DNA of 64,000 nucleotides from Microbacterium sp. VKM Ac-2870 (GTDB lineage Bacteria > Actinomycetota > Actinomycetes > Actinomycetales > Microbacteriaceae): positions 372,461-436,460 of the forward strand of contig NZ_JADKSH010000001.1 of assembly GCF_015350795.1 (NCBI RefSeq). The letters run 5' to 3'. The position numbers were made by a program, and so were the translations under genes. The notes under the pieces are model-generated. The model did not search any database and was not told the DNA's origin. It saw nothing but the letters and a program-made list of their open reading frames with translations. This document shows, piece by piece, positions 10,877 through 19,696 of the stretch (position 1 is its first letter; each line of letters starts with the position of its first letter).

Positions 10877-12067
10877 CTAGCCGCTGAGCGGCAACGACGC
10901 ACTCACCACCCAGCCAGTAGATTTCCGTTCCGACTCGAACGCTCCGCCGAAGAGACGGAAACGCTCGCGCAGGCGCATGATGCCGTATCCGGATGCCGGC
11001 AGCCCGGCGGTCCGAGCGGGAGGCGAGTCGTCAGTGAAGGTGAGATGCACCCAGCCACGCTCGACGCGGAGTGCGATCTTCACCGTCCGAGCTCCCGTCG
11101 CGTGTTTGAGGACATTTGTCGCACTCTCGCGGATGACCCGGGTGAGGGCGACGAGGGAGGCGCTGGGCAGGCGCAGGTCAGCCGGAACGTCGGCCACGAC
11201 CTGAATACCTGCCTGGCCGAGTTCCTTCGTCACGGCCGCGATCGTGCCGGCCATGCCGTCGGGTGAAGAGACCCGCTCGGGAGAGAGGTTCTCTTCGCCG
11301 CGCACCATTCCGAGTACACGGCGTATGTCGGTGAGGGCCTGTACGGCCGCTTCTCTAATCGCCGTCTGCGATTGCGTCCGCGTCGTGGCGTCCTCCGTGC
11401 GGTCGAGAACCGCGGCGTGGAGGGCGACGATGGTGATTTCGTGGGCGACGATGTCGTGCAGTTCGTCTGCGATGAGGTCGCGTTCGTGCTTGAGTTGCTC
11501 CGCGACCTCGCGCTCGCTGACCTCAAGCTGTAGTGCCAAAAGTCTCGCCCTCTCATATTGCTGCCTGATGGCCAGACCGATCATCATGCTGACCACGCTG
11601 AGGAACGCGATGATCACCGCGCCGAGCGGCTGAAAACCAGAGCCCGGCCTGCTGACGATCGCCACCAGCCATGCAAGCCACGCGACCAAGTACGTAGCTG
11701 TAACCAGCGGACTGCACGTGAATGCCACGAGACCGAGAATGACCGCCGACGTGAGGAGGCTGTCAGCGACCCCCGTGATGCTCGCCGCTACTGCGGCGAG
11801 GATGAGAACGGCTGTCGCAATCGGGGGACGCCAAACGAACAGCGCAACCGAGAGGGTAATGCTTGTGGTGATCACCGCCGAAACGACACTGGTGCTTCCA
11901 CCGTTCGTCGCTCGGAAGAGCGAATCAAGAATAAGGGTCACCGCGACCAGGGTGATCAAGACCCGCTTCGCCAAAGGGCTCAGGGCAAGATAGTCCCAGA
12001 AGGGTGTGCGCACGTAGCGCTTGATGTCCGTACGGAAGGAGGTCACAACGCGATTATCTCGCGCCAC
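10877..12067 (-). CDS. Membrane sensor histidine kinase (HisKA_3 / NarL-type)
   Basis: 396 aa kinase. About six hydrophobic segments fill residues 33-168, with short loops and no large extracellular domain. A HisKA_3 dimerisation helix follows, with ELHDIVAHEITIVALH (phospho-acceptor about H204), then a HATPase_c domain with an N-box (VIRESATNVLKHA) and a G-box (GYGIMRLRERF). The D-box is unusual (FTDDSPPART instead of DDGxG). The GTG at 12067 lies 3 nt after the stop of a 13-codon ORF with GGAAG upstream, so translation is probably coupled to that ORF. The partner response regulator is divergent at 12254. A mostly intramembrane sensor suggests a hydrophobic ligand, membrane stress or a peptide; this is inference. 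Confidence 0.88.
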   Translation of the reverse strand: MARDNRVVTSFRTDIKRYVRTPFWDYLALSPLAKRVLITLVAVTLILDSLFRATNGGSTSVVSAVITTSITLSVALFVWRPPIATAVLILAAVAASITGVADSLLTSAVILGLVAFTCSPLVTATYLVAWLAWLVAIVSRPGSGFQPLGAVIIAFLSVVSMMIGLAIRQQYERARLLALQLEVSEREVAEQLKHERDLIADELHDIVAHEITIVALHAAVLDRTEDATTRTQSQTAIREAAVQALTDIRRVLGMVRGEENLSPERVSSPDGMAGTIAAVTKELGQAGIQVVADVPADLRLPSASLVALTRVIRESATNVLKHATGARTVKIALRVERGWVHLTFTDDSPPARTAGLPASGYGIMRLRERFRLFGGAFESERKSTGWVVSASLPLSG

Positions 12068-12070
12068 CGC

Positions 12071-12112
12071 TTACTTCCAGATGCCGATGAGCTGTCCGAG
12101 CCAGTACCACAT
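12071..12112 (-). CDS. 13-codon Trp-rich ORF with consensus Shine-Dalgarno, upstream of the kinase
   Basis: ATG at 12112 to TAA at 12071-12073 codes MWYWLGQLIGIWK: three Trp, one Tyr, a hydrophobic core and a C-terminal Lys. It is preceded by AGGAGGTGAAACAT then ATG, close to the full anti-SD consensus and much stronger than most SDs in this window. The stop is 3 nt before the kinase GTG. I do not recognise a family. It could be a signal or membrane peptide sensed by the kinase, a translational coupler, or a leader whose Trp codons make kinase expression sensitive to Trp-tRNA. Translation is likely from the SD; function is inferred only. Confidence 0.6.
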   Translation of the reverse strand: MWYWLGQLIGIWK

Positions 12113-12118
12113 ATGTTT

Positions 12119-12126
12119 CACCTCCT
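12119..12126 (-). promoter_or_regulatory. Near-perfect ribosome binding site
   Basis: AGGAGGTG on the minus strand, 6 nt before the ATG of the 13-codon ORF. It is the main evidence that so short an ORF is translated. Confidence 0.8.
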
Positions 12127-12241
12127 GCAATGTCTCGAATCGATTCTTCAAACAGACGTCTCCTCGCACGACCAACGAATGGCTACATCGATAGCGACTT
12201 TTGTCGACACTCGGGCGAAATGTGCACATGCCGGCTGTTCG

Positions 12242-12247
12242 TAAGAT
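12242..12247 (+). promoter_or_regulatory. -10 element of the response-regulator gene (leaderless)
   Basis: TAAGAT, 6 nt before the GTG at 12254. Confidence 0.55.
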
Positions 12248-12253
12248 GAAGAC

Positions 12254-12916
12254 GTGACGGAACCGATTCGGGTGATCATCGTCGACGACGAGTCCTTGGT
12301 GCGTGCCGCACTGCGGGTCTTCCTCGACTCGGCAGACGGCTTCGACCTGGTCGGTGAGGCGGAAAACGGGATCGATGCGATCTCGTTGGTCCGCAGCACT
12401 CACCCGGACGTCGTACTCATGGACGTCCAGATGCCGAAGATGGACGGCATCGAGGCTACTCAGCGCCTGACCCGCGAGTTTCCGGGCATCAAGATCGTCG
12501 CGCTCACCACGTTCTCGTCCGAACGCGTCATCGTCCCCATGCTGAGCGCGGGGGCGTCGGGGTTCTTGGTCAAGGACACGTCGCCCGACCGCATCCTCGA
12601 CGCCGCGCGTCTCGCTCACGAGGGCGGATACGTGTTGTCGCCGCGGGTGGCGAAGGAGCTCGTGAGTTCTGTGCAGCACAACGAGCCTCCGGCTCCGCGC
12701 CAGCTCGGTCGTGATGAGGAGTTGACCGAGCGGGAGCTCGAAGTCGTCACGCTGCTCGCGCAGGGGATGTCGAACTCCGAGATCGCCGCCGCGATGTTCG
12801 TCTCGGAGGCGACGGTGAAGTCACACCTCGGCCGGATCACTGCGAAGTGGGGCGTTCGTGACCGCATCCAGGTACTCATCCGAGCCACCCAGCATGGCCT
12901 CGTCTCGCTCAGCTGA
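12254..12916 (+). CDS. Response regulator, NarL/FixJ (LuxR) family
   Basis: 220 aa. Receiver domain 1-125 with acidic pocket D11/D12, phospho-acceptor about D57 in VVLMDVQMPKMDG, the Thr of ALTTFSS and the Lys of FLVKDTS. A LuxR-type helix-turn-helix lies at about 152-215 (LTERELEVVTLLAQGMSNSEIAAAMFVSEATVKSHL). It is expected to be phosphorylated by the divergent kinase and to bind DNA as a dimer. The GTG start sits 6 nt after a TAAGAT -10, so the mRNA is probably leaderless. The 141-bp gap to the peptide ORF is the obvious place for autoregulation; it contains a short palindrome, CGACTTTTGTCG, at 12195-12206. Confidence 0.92.
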   Translation: MTEPIRVIIVDDESLVRAALRVFLDSADGFDLVGEAENGIDAISLVRSTHPDVVLMDVQMPKMDGIEATQRLTREFPGIKIVALTTFSSERVIVPMLSAGASGFLVKDTSPDRILDAARLAHEGGYVLSPRVAKELVSSVQHNEPPAPRQLGRDEELTERELEVVTLLAQGMSNSEIAAAMFVSEATVKSHLGRITAKWGVRDRIQVLIRATQHGLVSLS

Positions 12917-12921
12917 CGCGA

Positions 12922-15366
12922 TCAGGCGATCGCGGTGCCGATGGCGCTGACGACGGCATCCAATGCCTGACCCGATGCGTCTCGCTTGGCACCCGCATCG
13001 GGCAGCATGCGCACGGCACCGTCCATGGCAAGCGCACGCGGCTCGGAGCCCACCCACGCGAGAGTGAGAGCGTCCTCGCCCCTCAAGAAACGCTGAGCAC
13101 GCACGCCGCCGGTGGCGCGCCCCTTGGACGGGAATTCCGAGAACGACGACACCTTGGCGCTTCCGGCGTCCGTGCCGGCGATCGCCTCCAGCGAGCCGGC
13201 GATGGTCACCACCACGGCCGCATCGGCGTCGGTCACCGCTGTGAAAGCGATGGCGTTCGCGCCCGGGGACAAGCGGATGCCCGCCATGCCGCCCGCCGCG
13301 CGTCCCTGGGGCCGCACGGACGCCGCGTCGAAACGCAGCAGTTGTGCGTCGGATGCGACGAAGACCAGTTCGGCGTCGTCGGGAGCGACGGCCGCGCCGA
13401 CGATGCGATCGCCGCCTTTCAGTCCGATGATCTCCACATCGTGCTTGCCGCCGGGCAGCTCCGCTGTCGATACGCGCTTGACCGTGCCTTGGGCGGTGCC
13501 GAGGGCGATGACGACATCGCCGAGCGGCACGATGCTGACGACATGCTCGGATCCCGACAATCCGAGGTACTGGTCTGCGCGGGTCCCCGCGGCCACCTGC
13601 ACGGCGTTGGCCGGCACCGATGGCAGGTCGACGGGGGAGAAGCGCACAAGGCGCCCCAGCGAGGTCACAGCGCCGACGTCTCCGCGGGTGGTCGTGTCGA
13701 CAGCGGCCCGGATGCCGTCGTGCTTGGCACGGCGAGTCGGTGCGACGATCTCGCCCGACTCGGCGAGTTCCGCGCGCACCATGCGACCGGTAGCCGAGAG
13801 GAAGACACGGCAGGGAGCATCGGCGATCTGCAGATCGGCCGCCGCCGCGCTGCGTGAACGGGCAGTCACCGGTCCGCCGTTGAGCAACATGGTGCGTCGC
13901 GGCGTACCGAACGTCTGCGCCGCGGCATCCAGTTCGCGCGCCACCTGCTGGCGAAGGAGCACGTTGCTCGCGAGCAGCGCTTCGAGATCGGCGATCTCCT
14001 TCTTGAGGGTGTCCTGCTCGGTCTCCAGCTCTATGCGGGAGAAGCGCGTGAGCCGGCGCAACCGCAGCTCGAGGATGTACTCCGCTTGCACCTGCGACAG
14101 ATCGAAGACGCTGATGAGCTTCGCGCGCGCCTGCTCGGTGTCATCAGAGGCACGGATCACCTGAATGACCTCGTCGATGTCGAGGATGGCGATGAGAAGT
14201 CCCTCGACGAGGTGCAGGCGCTCCTGCTTGCGCGCCAGACGGAAGCGGCTGCGTCGAGTGACGACCTGGATGCGGTGGTCAAGATAGACACGCAGCAGCG
14301 GCTTGAGGCCGAGTGTCTGCGGCTGGCCGTCGACAAGCGCGACGTTGTTGATGCCGAAGGAGTCTTCGAGAGGGGTGAGCCGGTAGAGCTGTTCGAGCAC
14401 CGCGGCGGGGTCGAACCCCGTCTTGATCCCGATAACCAGGCGCAACCCGTGGTTGCGGTCGGTCAAGTCGTTGACATCGGCGATGCCCGCGAGCTTTTTC
14501 GAGCCGACGGCATCCTTGATCTTCTCGATCACGCGCTCGGCACCCACCATGTACGGCAGCTCGGTGACCACGATGCCGGTGCGCCGCGGACCGAGCGACT
14601 CGATCGAGGTCTTCGCGCGCGTGCGGAAGGTTCCGCGACCGGTCTCGTAAGCCTCGGTGATGCCGTCGAGGCCGACGATGATGCCGCCGCCGGGCAGATC
14701 GGGGCCGGGGACGAACTCCATGAGTTCAGCGGTCGTGGCGTCGGGGTTGTCGAGCAGGTGGATCGCCGCCGAGATGACCTCGATGAGGTTGTGCGGCGCC
14801 ATGTTCGTCGCCATACCGACCGCAATGCCGGATGCACCGTTGACGAGGAGGTTCGGGAAGGCGGCAGGAAGGACGGCCGGCTGCTGGAACTGTCCGTCGT
14901 AGTTCGGCACGAAATCGACGACGTCTTCGTCGAGGTTCTCGGTCAGCGCGAGCGCGGCCGGGGCGAGACGCGCCTCGGTGTAGCGGGCGGCAGCCGGGCC
15001 GTCATCGAGCGAACCGAAGTTGCCGTGTCCGTCGACCAGCGGCACGCGGAGAGCGAACGGCTGGGCGAGGCGCACGAGCGCGTCGTAGATGGCCGAGTCG
15101 CCGTGGGGATGCAGCTTTCCCATCACCTCACCGACGACGCGCGCACTCTTCACGTGACCGCGATCGGGTCGAAGACCCATGTCGGCCATCTGGAAGAGGA
15201 TGCGCCGCTGGACGGGCTTGAGTCCGTCGCGCGCGTCAGGGAGAGCGCGCGAGTAGATGACGGAGTAGGCGTACTCCAGGAACGAGTCCTGCATCTCCGC
15301 AGAGACGTCGACGTCCTCGATACGGCCGTGGTCCTCGGGGATGGACGCGGTGCGCGAAGCTGCCAT
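12922..15366 (-). CDS. parC: DNA topoisomerase IV subunit A
   Basis: Breakage-reunion subunit of type II topoisomerase, 814 aa. N-terminal winged helix with the quinolone-resistance region ([13 protein letters not shown], 83-95) and catalytic tyrosine about Y129 in AAARYTEAR. Tower and coiled-coil follow, then a C-terminal beta-pinwheel of repeated strands (about 500-800). No gyrase box (QRRGGKG-like) is visible, which supports decatenating topoisomerase IV. ATG 15366 was chosen because homology begins just after it and GAGGGAA lies about 10 nt upstream. It faces parE across the two-component system; its 5' end is 73 nt from the divergent phosphatase gene. Confidence 0.86.
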   Translation of the reverse strand: MAASRTASIPEDHGRIEDVDVSAEMQDSFLEYAYSVIYSRALPDARDGLKPVQRRILFQMADMGLRPDRGHVKSARVVGEVMGKLHPHGDSAIYDALVRLAQPFALRVPLVDGHGNFGSLDDGPAAARYTEARLAPAALALTENLDEDVVDFVPNYDGQFQQPAVLPAAFPNLLVNGASGIAVGMATNMAPHNLIEVISAAIHLLDNPDATTAELMEFVPGPDLPGGGIIVGLDGITEAYETGRGTFRTRAKTSIESLGPRRTGIVVTELPYMVGAERVIEKIKDAVGSKKLAGIADVNDLTDRNHGLRLVIGIKTGFDPAAVLEQLYRLTPLEDSFGINNVALVDGQPQTLGLKPLLRVYLDHRIQVVTRRSRFRLARKQERLHLVEGLLIAILDIDEVIQVIRASDDTEQARAKLISVFDLSQVQAEYILELRLRRLTRFSRIELETEQDTLKKEIADLEALLASNVLLRQQVARELDAAAQTFGTPRRTMLLNGGPVTARSRSAAAADLQIADAPCRVFLSATGRMVRAELAESGEIVAPTRRAKHDGIRAAVDTTTRGDVGAVTSLGRLVRFSPVDLPSVPANAVQVAAGTRADQYLGLSGSEHVVSIVPLGDVVIALGTAQGTVKRVSTAELPGGKHDVEIIGLKGGDRIVGAAVAPDDAELVFVASDAQLLRFDAASVRPQGRAAGGMAGIRLSPGANAIAFTAVTDADAAVVVTIAGSLEAIAGTDAGSAKVSSFSEFPSKGRATGGVRAQRFLRGEDALTLAWVGSEPRALAMDGAVRMLPDAGAKRDASGQALDAVVSAIGTAIA

Positions 15367-15439
15367 GGATGTGCGGTTCCCTCGGTGCTCGGGTGGGCCG
15401 GGAAGAGGGGCCGCTGCGCCGTGTGCGAGACTGGCCCCG

Positions 15440-16579
15440 ATGTCCCTCAGCCTACCCGCGGACCCCGCGTCAGCCCGGAGCCTCACCGGTGTCGTCCCGC
15501 AACTGCTGCAGTCGCTGTCGGGTGCACCTGACTGGTTCGCACCCGCCGAATCAGCCGTGCTCGTGCTCGTCGACGGGCTCGGCCGAGGAAACCTCACGGC
15601 CCGTTCAGGCCACGCCCGATTCCTCACGGCACGGATGACGAAGAGGGATGCCGCACGCAGCACCTTTCCGTCGACCACCGCAACCGCACTCACCAGCCTG
15701 CTCACGGGTGTGGACGCCGGCGTCCACGGAATCGTCGGCTACCGCGGGCTGATCCCCGGAACCCTGACCGCGCCGAACCAGCTCAAAGGTTGGGAGACCG
15801 ACGGGCTGGACCCGCTCACGTGGCAGCGTGCCCGGCCGCTGCTCGAACGAGAGGCAGCAGCGGGCCGGCCCTGCTTCGTCATCAGCAAAGGCCTCTACCG
15901 CGACAGCGGTTTCACACGAGCCATCCAACGCGGCGCGACCTTCGTCGCGGCCACCACGCCGGCAGAACGCCTCGCCGTGGCTGCTGATCTCTCCGCCACA
16001 TATCCGGGCGCGCTCATCTATGTCTACGTACCCGAACTCGATACGATCGGCCACGCACAAGGGTGGGAGTCCACTGCGTGGTTGCGCGCGCTGGAAGAGC
16101 TGGATGCCGACCTGCGACGATTCGAGGCCTCGTTGAGCGACGGGGTCGGAGCGCTTGTCACCGCAGACCACGGAATGGTCGATGTCCCCCGCCACCGACA
16201 GGTGCTTTTCCGCGAGGGAGATGCTCTTCTGGAAGACGTCGACCTGGTGGCGGGAGAGCCACGGGTGCTGCAGCTCTACACGGCTCCGGGCGCCGCCGCT
16301 GACGTCGCCGCACGATGGCGGGAGGCAGAGGGCACCCGCGCGTGGGTGCTCTCCCGCGCGGACGCGGTCGCCGCGGGACTCTACGGCTCCCCGATCGACG
16401 ACAGCGTGCTCCCGCGTATCGGTGACGTGCTCATCGCCGCGCGCGGCATCGTCGCCTATTACGACGACCGCCTCGCCGACAAGAAGCCACAACGGATGAT
16501 CGGGCAGCACGGTTCACTGACCGACATGGAACGCGTCGTTCCTCTGATCCGGCTGGGTGCTTTCGCGCCCATCGGCTGA
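15440..16579 (+). CDS. Alkaline-phosphatase-superfamily nucleotide pyrophosphatase/phosphodiesterase
   Basis: 379 aa protein of the type I phosphodiesterase / nucleotide pyrophosphatase family. Metal and nucleophile motifs are in order: [13 protein letters not shown] (first Asp), [16 protein letters not shown] (Thr nucleophile), [14 protein letters not shown] (Asp, His), [10 protein letters not shown] (Asp-His), and a late His in [12 protein letters not shown]. No signal peptide is seen, so it is probably cytosolic. The substrate is unknown. The start at 15440 has no SD but has GAGACT, a -10-like hexamer, 7 nt upstream. Its stop forms a small palindrome with the convergent sepH stop. Confidence 0.82.
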   Translation: MSLSLPADPASARSLTGVVPQLLQSLSGAPDWFAPAESAVLVLVDGLGRGNLTARSGHARFLTARMTKRDAARSTFPSTTATALTSLLTGVDAGVHGIVGYRGLIPGTLTAPNQLKGWETDGLDPLTWQRARPLLEREAAAGRPCFVISKGLYRDSGFTRAIQRGATFVAATTPAERLAVAADLSATYPGALIYVYVPELDTIGHAQGWESTAWLRALEELDADLRRFEASLSDGVGALVTADHGMVDVPRHRQVLFREGDALLEDVDLVAGEPRVLQLYTAPGAAADVAARWREAEGTRAWVLSRADAVAAGLYGSPIDDSVLPRIGDVLIAARGIVAYYDDRLADKKPQRMIGQHGSLTDMERVVPLIRLGAFAPIG

Positions 16580-16592
16580 GTCGGCTCAGCCG
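16573..16592. terminator. Convergent stop-codon hairpin
   Basis: CGGCTGA (16573-16579) pairs with TCAGCCG (16586-16592), loop 6 nt. The TGA stops of the phosphatase gene and of sepH lie inside the two arms. It may act as a weak bidirectional terminator. Confidence 0.4.
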
Positions 16593-17629
16593 TCTTCGGT
16601 GCGCGCGCCGAAGACGATCTCGTCCCAGGAGGGCATCGAGGTGCGTCCCTTGCGACGTGAGGCGTCGCTGATGACGGTGTCTTCGATATTGGCGGCACTG
16701 TCGTCCGGCTCCGCGGCGGAGTCTTCATAGCCGGGCTCGAGCGCGTCGAACAACGCCACGGGGGAGTGCGGTCGTTCCGCCGCGTCATCGGAGGGCATGG
16801 GCTCTCGCTGGCCGCGACGACGACGCAGGGCCTCGAGCAAGTCGGCCGTCTCGGCTGACGTCACGGCGTGGTCGGGGGCGCGCTTGATCGCGGCATCCTG
16901 AACGGCGGCCGTCGCGGGGCCGCGAACGTCCGGACGGACGATATCGGCCTCGGGAACCGCGGCCGCCTCATCGAGATCGAGGCGCCGCGGGCCGAAAGCG
17001 CCGGAATCGAAGCGTGTCGCATCTTTCAAAGGCGAGGCATCCAAAGCACGCAGGCGCGGGATCAGGCCGTCGGGCAGCGAGCCCTGGCGCGAGAGCTGGG
17101 TGGCGTCGGAGTTGAGGGGCGCGAGGCTGCTGCGGCGCGGGTCAAAGCTCCACCGCGCGTCGTGGTCGACATCGTTGGCGGTGAACTCGAGCTTGACGAT
17201 CCAGCCGTCGTCTTCCTTCCAGCTGGTCCACCGCTCACCGACTGCGCCGGCTTCCGCCAGCTTGGCGCGCACCGCGACGCCGAAAGTCGGCTGGGCGTTG
17301 GCGTCGAGTTCGCCGGCGATCAGCACCGGCACGGCCAGCGCCTGGCCGACGATGTGCTCACGCTCGGCGAGAACGGGTCGCTCGAACCGCTGAACATCTT
17401 CGAGGCGCGCCCCGAGCATCTCCGCGACCTCTTGGGCCGAGAGTCCGGAACGGATACGCGCCTGGATGTCGCGCGGGCTCGGGCGTGCGCTTCGCGGCTC
17501 GCTCTCGCGCTGGAAACGGCGCAGCTGACTGCGGAGCGTCTCATCGACCGGCAGGGCGAAGCGTTCGCCCGACTCCGTAGCGAGGACGAGGATGCCCTCT
17601 TCGGTTCCGATGACTTTGAGCTGTTCCAT
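16586..17629 (-). CDS. sepH: Septation protein SepH (DUF3071)
   Basis: Actinobacterial cell-division protein; characterised homologues bind FtsZ and promote filament assembly. 347 aa. The N-terminal DUF3071 domain (about 1-165) starts MEQLKVIGTEEGILVLATESGERFALPVDE. It includes an HTH-like segment, ARIRSGLSAQEVAEMLG, and the conserved ERWTSWKEDDGWIVKLEF. The rest is a disordered Ala/Arg/acidic tail ending WDEIVFGARTEDG. ATG 17629 follows GGGAGGGG by about 8 nt; an in-frame start 33 nt upstream adds residues without SD support. It is divergent from the DUF4193 gene. Confidence 0.9.
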   Translation of the reverse strand: MEQLKVIGTEEGILVLATESGERFALPVDETLRSQLRRFQRESEPRSARPSPRDIQARIRSGLSAQEVAEMLGARLEDVQRFERPVLAEREHIVGQALAVPVLIAGELDANAQPTFGVAVRAKLAEAGAVGERWTSWKEDDGWIVKLEFTANDVDHDARWSFDPRRSSLAPLNSDATQLSRQGSLPDGLIPRLRALDASPLKDATRFDSGAFGPRRLDLDEAAAVPEADIVRPDVRGPATAAVQDAAIKRAPDHAVTSAETADLLEALRRRRGQREPMPSDDAAERPHSPVALFDALEPGYEDSAAEPDDSAANIEDTVISDASRRKGRTSMPSWDEIVFGARTEDG

Positions 17630-17779
17630 GCGAAACACCCCTCCCGTTCCCTGCTCGGGCACGATTCGATTGCCGCGCCCATGCTGTCACAGCAGATCGC
17701 CGCCCTCGGGAATATCGCGGGCGTGCCGCGAGTTCCATGCGACGCACCCGCCGGAAGCGGGCAGACAGGTGACGATTAT

Positions 17780-17808
17780 TTGCGAAATCCGACCCCGTCG
17801 TGCAAACT
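17780..17808 (+). promoter_or_regulatory. Promoter of the DUF4193 gene
   Basis: TTGCGA (17780-17785), 17-bp spacer, CAAACT (17803-17808). The same TTGCGA -35 appears before tRNA-Gly. Confidence 0.45.
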
Positions 17809-17874
17809 ATCGCCGCCCCACGTCGGTACCCCCGCCGATGGCCGGCATTCGGCAACAACCTGGAAGTTGAGAGC

Positions 17875-18165
17875 ATGGCGACCGATTACGACGCCCCCCG
17901 CAAGACCGACGACGACAGCGAGTCGATCGAGGCTCTGAAGGAGCGCGTTCCCGACAAGATGTCCGGGGCCGTCGATGCCGAGGACGCCGACAACCCCTCC
18001 GGTTTCGAACTGCCCGGAGCCGACCTCTCCGACCTGGAGCTCGACGTCGTCGTGCTGCCCCCGCAGGAGGATGAGTTCACCTGCATCGAGTGCTTCCTGG
18101 TGAAGCACCGCACCCAGATCGACCACGAAAGCGCCGCGGGCGCTGTGTGCGTCGAGTGCGCTTGA
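17875..18165 (+). CDS. DUF4193 protein
   Basis: 96 aa acidic protein of an actinobacteria-specific family with no known function. The N-terminus begins MATDYDAPRKTDDDSES. The C-terminal half carries FTCIECFLVKHRTQ and a final CVECA, two CxxC-type pairs that look like a zinc ribbon. The ATG at 17875 has GGAAG about 8 nt upstream. It is convergent with the DUF3093 gene. Confidence 0.85.
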   Translation: MATDYDAPRKTDDDSESIEALKERVPDKMSGAVDAEDADNPSGFELPGADLSDLELDVVVLPPQEDEFTCIECFLVKHRTQIDHESAAGAVCVECA

Positions 18166-18176
18166 TCTGAGTCGTC

Positions 18177-18653
18177 TCAGCGCGACTGCGCACGCCTGAT
18201 CGCGGCGATGACCCGATCGGGCGTGCGCGTCGCGAAAACCCAGTCGGTCACCGGATCGCCGGGATCGGTGATGGCGACGCGGACGACCGGGTCGATCCCC
18301 CCGCGCAGCATGTGCCACGACGTTCGCGACAGGCCCGGCCCGCGAGCCGCTCGAGCGTCTTCAGCCCAGAGCGGCTCGGCGTCGCCCAACTCGTCGACCG
18401 GGATATGGGCCCGGCCCACCCGCAACTCACCGTCTCGCACCTCGACCACCGGAGACGAGAACACCAGCAACGCAATCAGAGCGGCGGCGACCGCCACACC
18501 TGTTGCGAGGGCGATCGTGGGATCGAGTGGCACGAACACCAGTGCGACCATCGGCGCGAGAACGGCGGCGCTCAAGAGCGTCCACAGCGACGGGCTGAGC
18601 CGCTCGCGGTAGACGACGTCGGATGCTGGGGCGGTGGTGGCGGCGATGTGCAT
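18177..18653 (-). CDS. DUF3093 membrane protein
   Basis: 158 aa protein with two or more transmembrane helices in residues 24-68 (LWTLLSAAVLAPMVALVFV, then ALATGVAVAAALIALLVF), followed by a soluble C-terminal domain with VRVAITDPGDPVTDWVFATR. DUF3093 is found beside dut in actinobacteria and has no assigned role. The start at 18653 is 12 nt from the divergent dut start; GAGGG lies only 2 nt before it and is weak as an SD. A GATAAT at 18690-18695 could be its -10, inside dut. Confidence 0.82.
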   Translation of the reverse strand: MHIAATTAPASDVVYRERLSPSLWTLLSAAVLAPMVALVFVPLDPTIALATGVAVAAALIALLVFSSPVVEVRDGELRVGRAHIPVDELGDAEPLWAEDARAARGPGLSRTSWHMLRGGIDPVVRVAITDPGDPVTDWVFATRTPDRVIAAIRRAQSR

Positions 18654-18659
18654 TACCCT
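18654..18659 (+). promoter_or_regulatory. -10 element of dut (leaderless)
   Basis: TACCCT, exactly 6 nt before the GTG at 18666. Confidence 0.55.
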
Positions 18660-18665
18660 CGTGGA

Positions 18666-19115
18666 GTGATCGAATCCGTGGACGTTCCCATTATCGCGTC
18701 GCACGTGCCCGTTTATGCCCACCCGGGTGATGCAGGGGCCGATCTCGTCTCCGTCGAGGATGTCCATCTGGCCCCCGGCGAGCGAGCGCTCGTGAACACC
18801 GGAGTGCGCATCGCCCTCCCCGAGGGCTACGCCGCCTTCGTCGTGCCGCGCAGCGGCCTGGCCGCCACACACGGCATCACGATCGTCAACTCGCCCGGAA
18901 CGATCGATGCCGGCTATCGCGGCGAGATCAAGGTAGCTCTCCTCAACACCGACGCCCGCGAAGCCTTCGACATCGCCGTCGGCGACCGCATCGCACAGAT
19001 CATCGTCATGCCCGTTCCCCATGCTCGGTTCATCCCCGTCGACGCACTGCCCGAATCGGTGCGCGGCGAAGGCGGCTTCGGCTCGACGGGCTACCAGACA
19101 GGAGCCACTTCATGA
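18666..19115 (+). CDS. dut: dUTP diphosphatase
   Basis: Hydrolyses dUTP to dUMP, keeping uracil out of DNA and supplying dTMP synthesis. 149 aa, typical of the trimeric enzyme. Motifs are in order: HPGDAGADL, VPRSGLA, NSPGTIDAGYRGEIKV, GDRIAQIIV, and the C-terminal Phe arm GEGGFGSTG. GTG 18666 gives the normal family length and lies 6 nt after TACCCT; GTG 18678 is possible but loses conserved residues. Its stop overlaps DUF3710 by 4 nt (ATGA), making a dut-DUF3710-DUF3159 operon. Confidence 0.94.
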   Translation: MIESVDVPIIASHVPVYAHPGDAGADLVSVEDVHLAPGERALVNTGVRIALPEGYAAFVVPRSGLAATHGITIVNSPGTIDAGYRGEIKVALLNTDAREAFDIAVGDRIAQIIVMPVPHARFIPVDALPESVRGEGGFGSTGYQTGATS

Positions 19116-19696
19116 GTGACGAACTTCAGAGCCTCGGCGCCGGCGACCGCGCCTCCACCGGCCCCTTCGACGAGTCCGAAGCCAACCCCGTGCGCCCCTA
19201 CATCGATCTCGGCGGCATCAAGGTGCTGCCACGGGAGGGCCTGAACCTCCGACTCGAGGTGGAAGAGCAGACCAAGCGCATCGTCGCCGTGGGGCTCGAC
19301 TACGCCGAATCCACGCTTCAGGTACAGCCCTTCGCGGCGCCGCGATCGAGCGGCCTGTGGGAAGAGACCCGCGAGCAGATCCGCCAGCAGGTCCGCCAGC
19401 AGGGCGGACGTGTCGAGGAGCGCGAAGGACCCCTGGGGCCCGAGCTGCTCGCCGAGGTACCGGTGGTGAGTGGCCCCGACGCCGTGGCAGGAAAGCGCTT
19501 GGCGCGTTTCATCGGCGTGGACGGGCCGCGCTGGTTCCTCCGGGGAGTCATCGGGGGAGCGGCGACCACCGATGTCGACGCCGCTGCGCGCGTGGAAGAC
19601 CTCTTCCGGTCGATCGTCGTCGTCCGCGGTGGCAGCCCCATGCCCCCGCGTGACCTGATCCCGCTGAAGATGCCCGCCGCACCCGGCACCGCATGA
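19112..19696 (+). CDS. DUF3710 protein
   Basis: 194 aa soluble protein of an actinobacterial family. Family-like segments are RPYIDLGGIKVLPREGLNLRLEVEE near 28-52, TLQVQPFAAPRSSGLWEE, and GVDGPRWFLRGVIGG near 137-150. No catalytic motif is recognisable and the function is unknown. It is coupled at both ends by ATGA overlaps to dut and DUF3159. Confidence 0.85.
   Translation: MSDELQSLGAGDRASTGPFDESEANPVRPYIDLGGIKVLPREGLNLRLEVEEQTKRIVAVGLDYAESTLQVQPFAAPRSSGLWEETREQIRQQVRQQGGRVEEREGPLGPELLAEVPVVSGPDAVAGKRLARFIGVDGPRWFLRGVIGGAATTDVDAAARVEDLFRSIVVVRGGSPMPPRDLIPLKMPAAPGTA

Noticed and set aside
12071..12679. 202-codon minus-strand frame ending in the 13-codon ORF
   Set aside because: It is antisense to the response regulator gene and has no SD at its start; only the last 13 codons have a strong SD.
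8517..15366. gyrB/gyrA instead of parE/parC
   Set aside because: The A subunit lacks a gyrase box, the B subunit Toprim motif is of the non-gyrase type, and dnaA/recF are not near.
14086..15531. Long plus-strand frame opposite parC
   Set aside because: Antisense shadow of parC; composition is typical of the complementary frame of high-GC coding DNA. The same applies to other long frames opposite acnA, fadB, thrS and rel.
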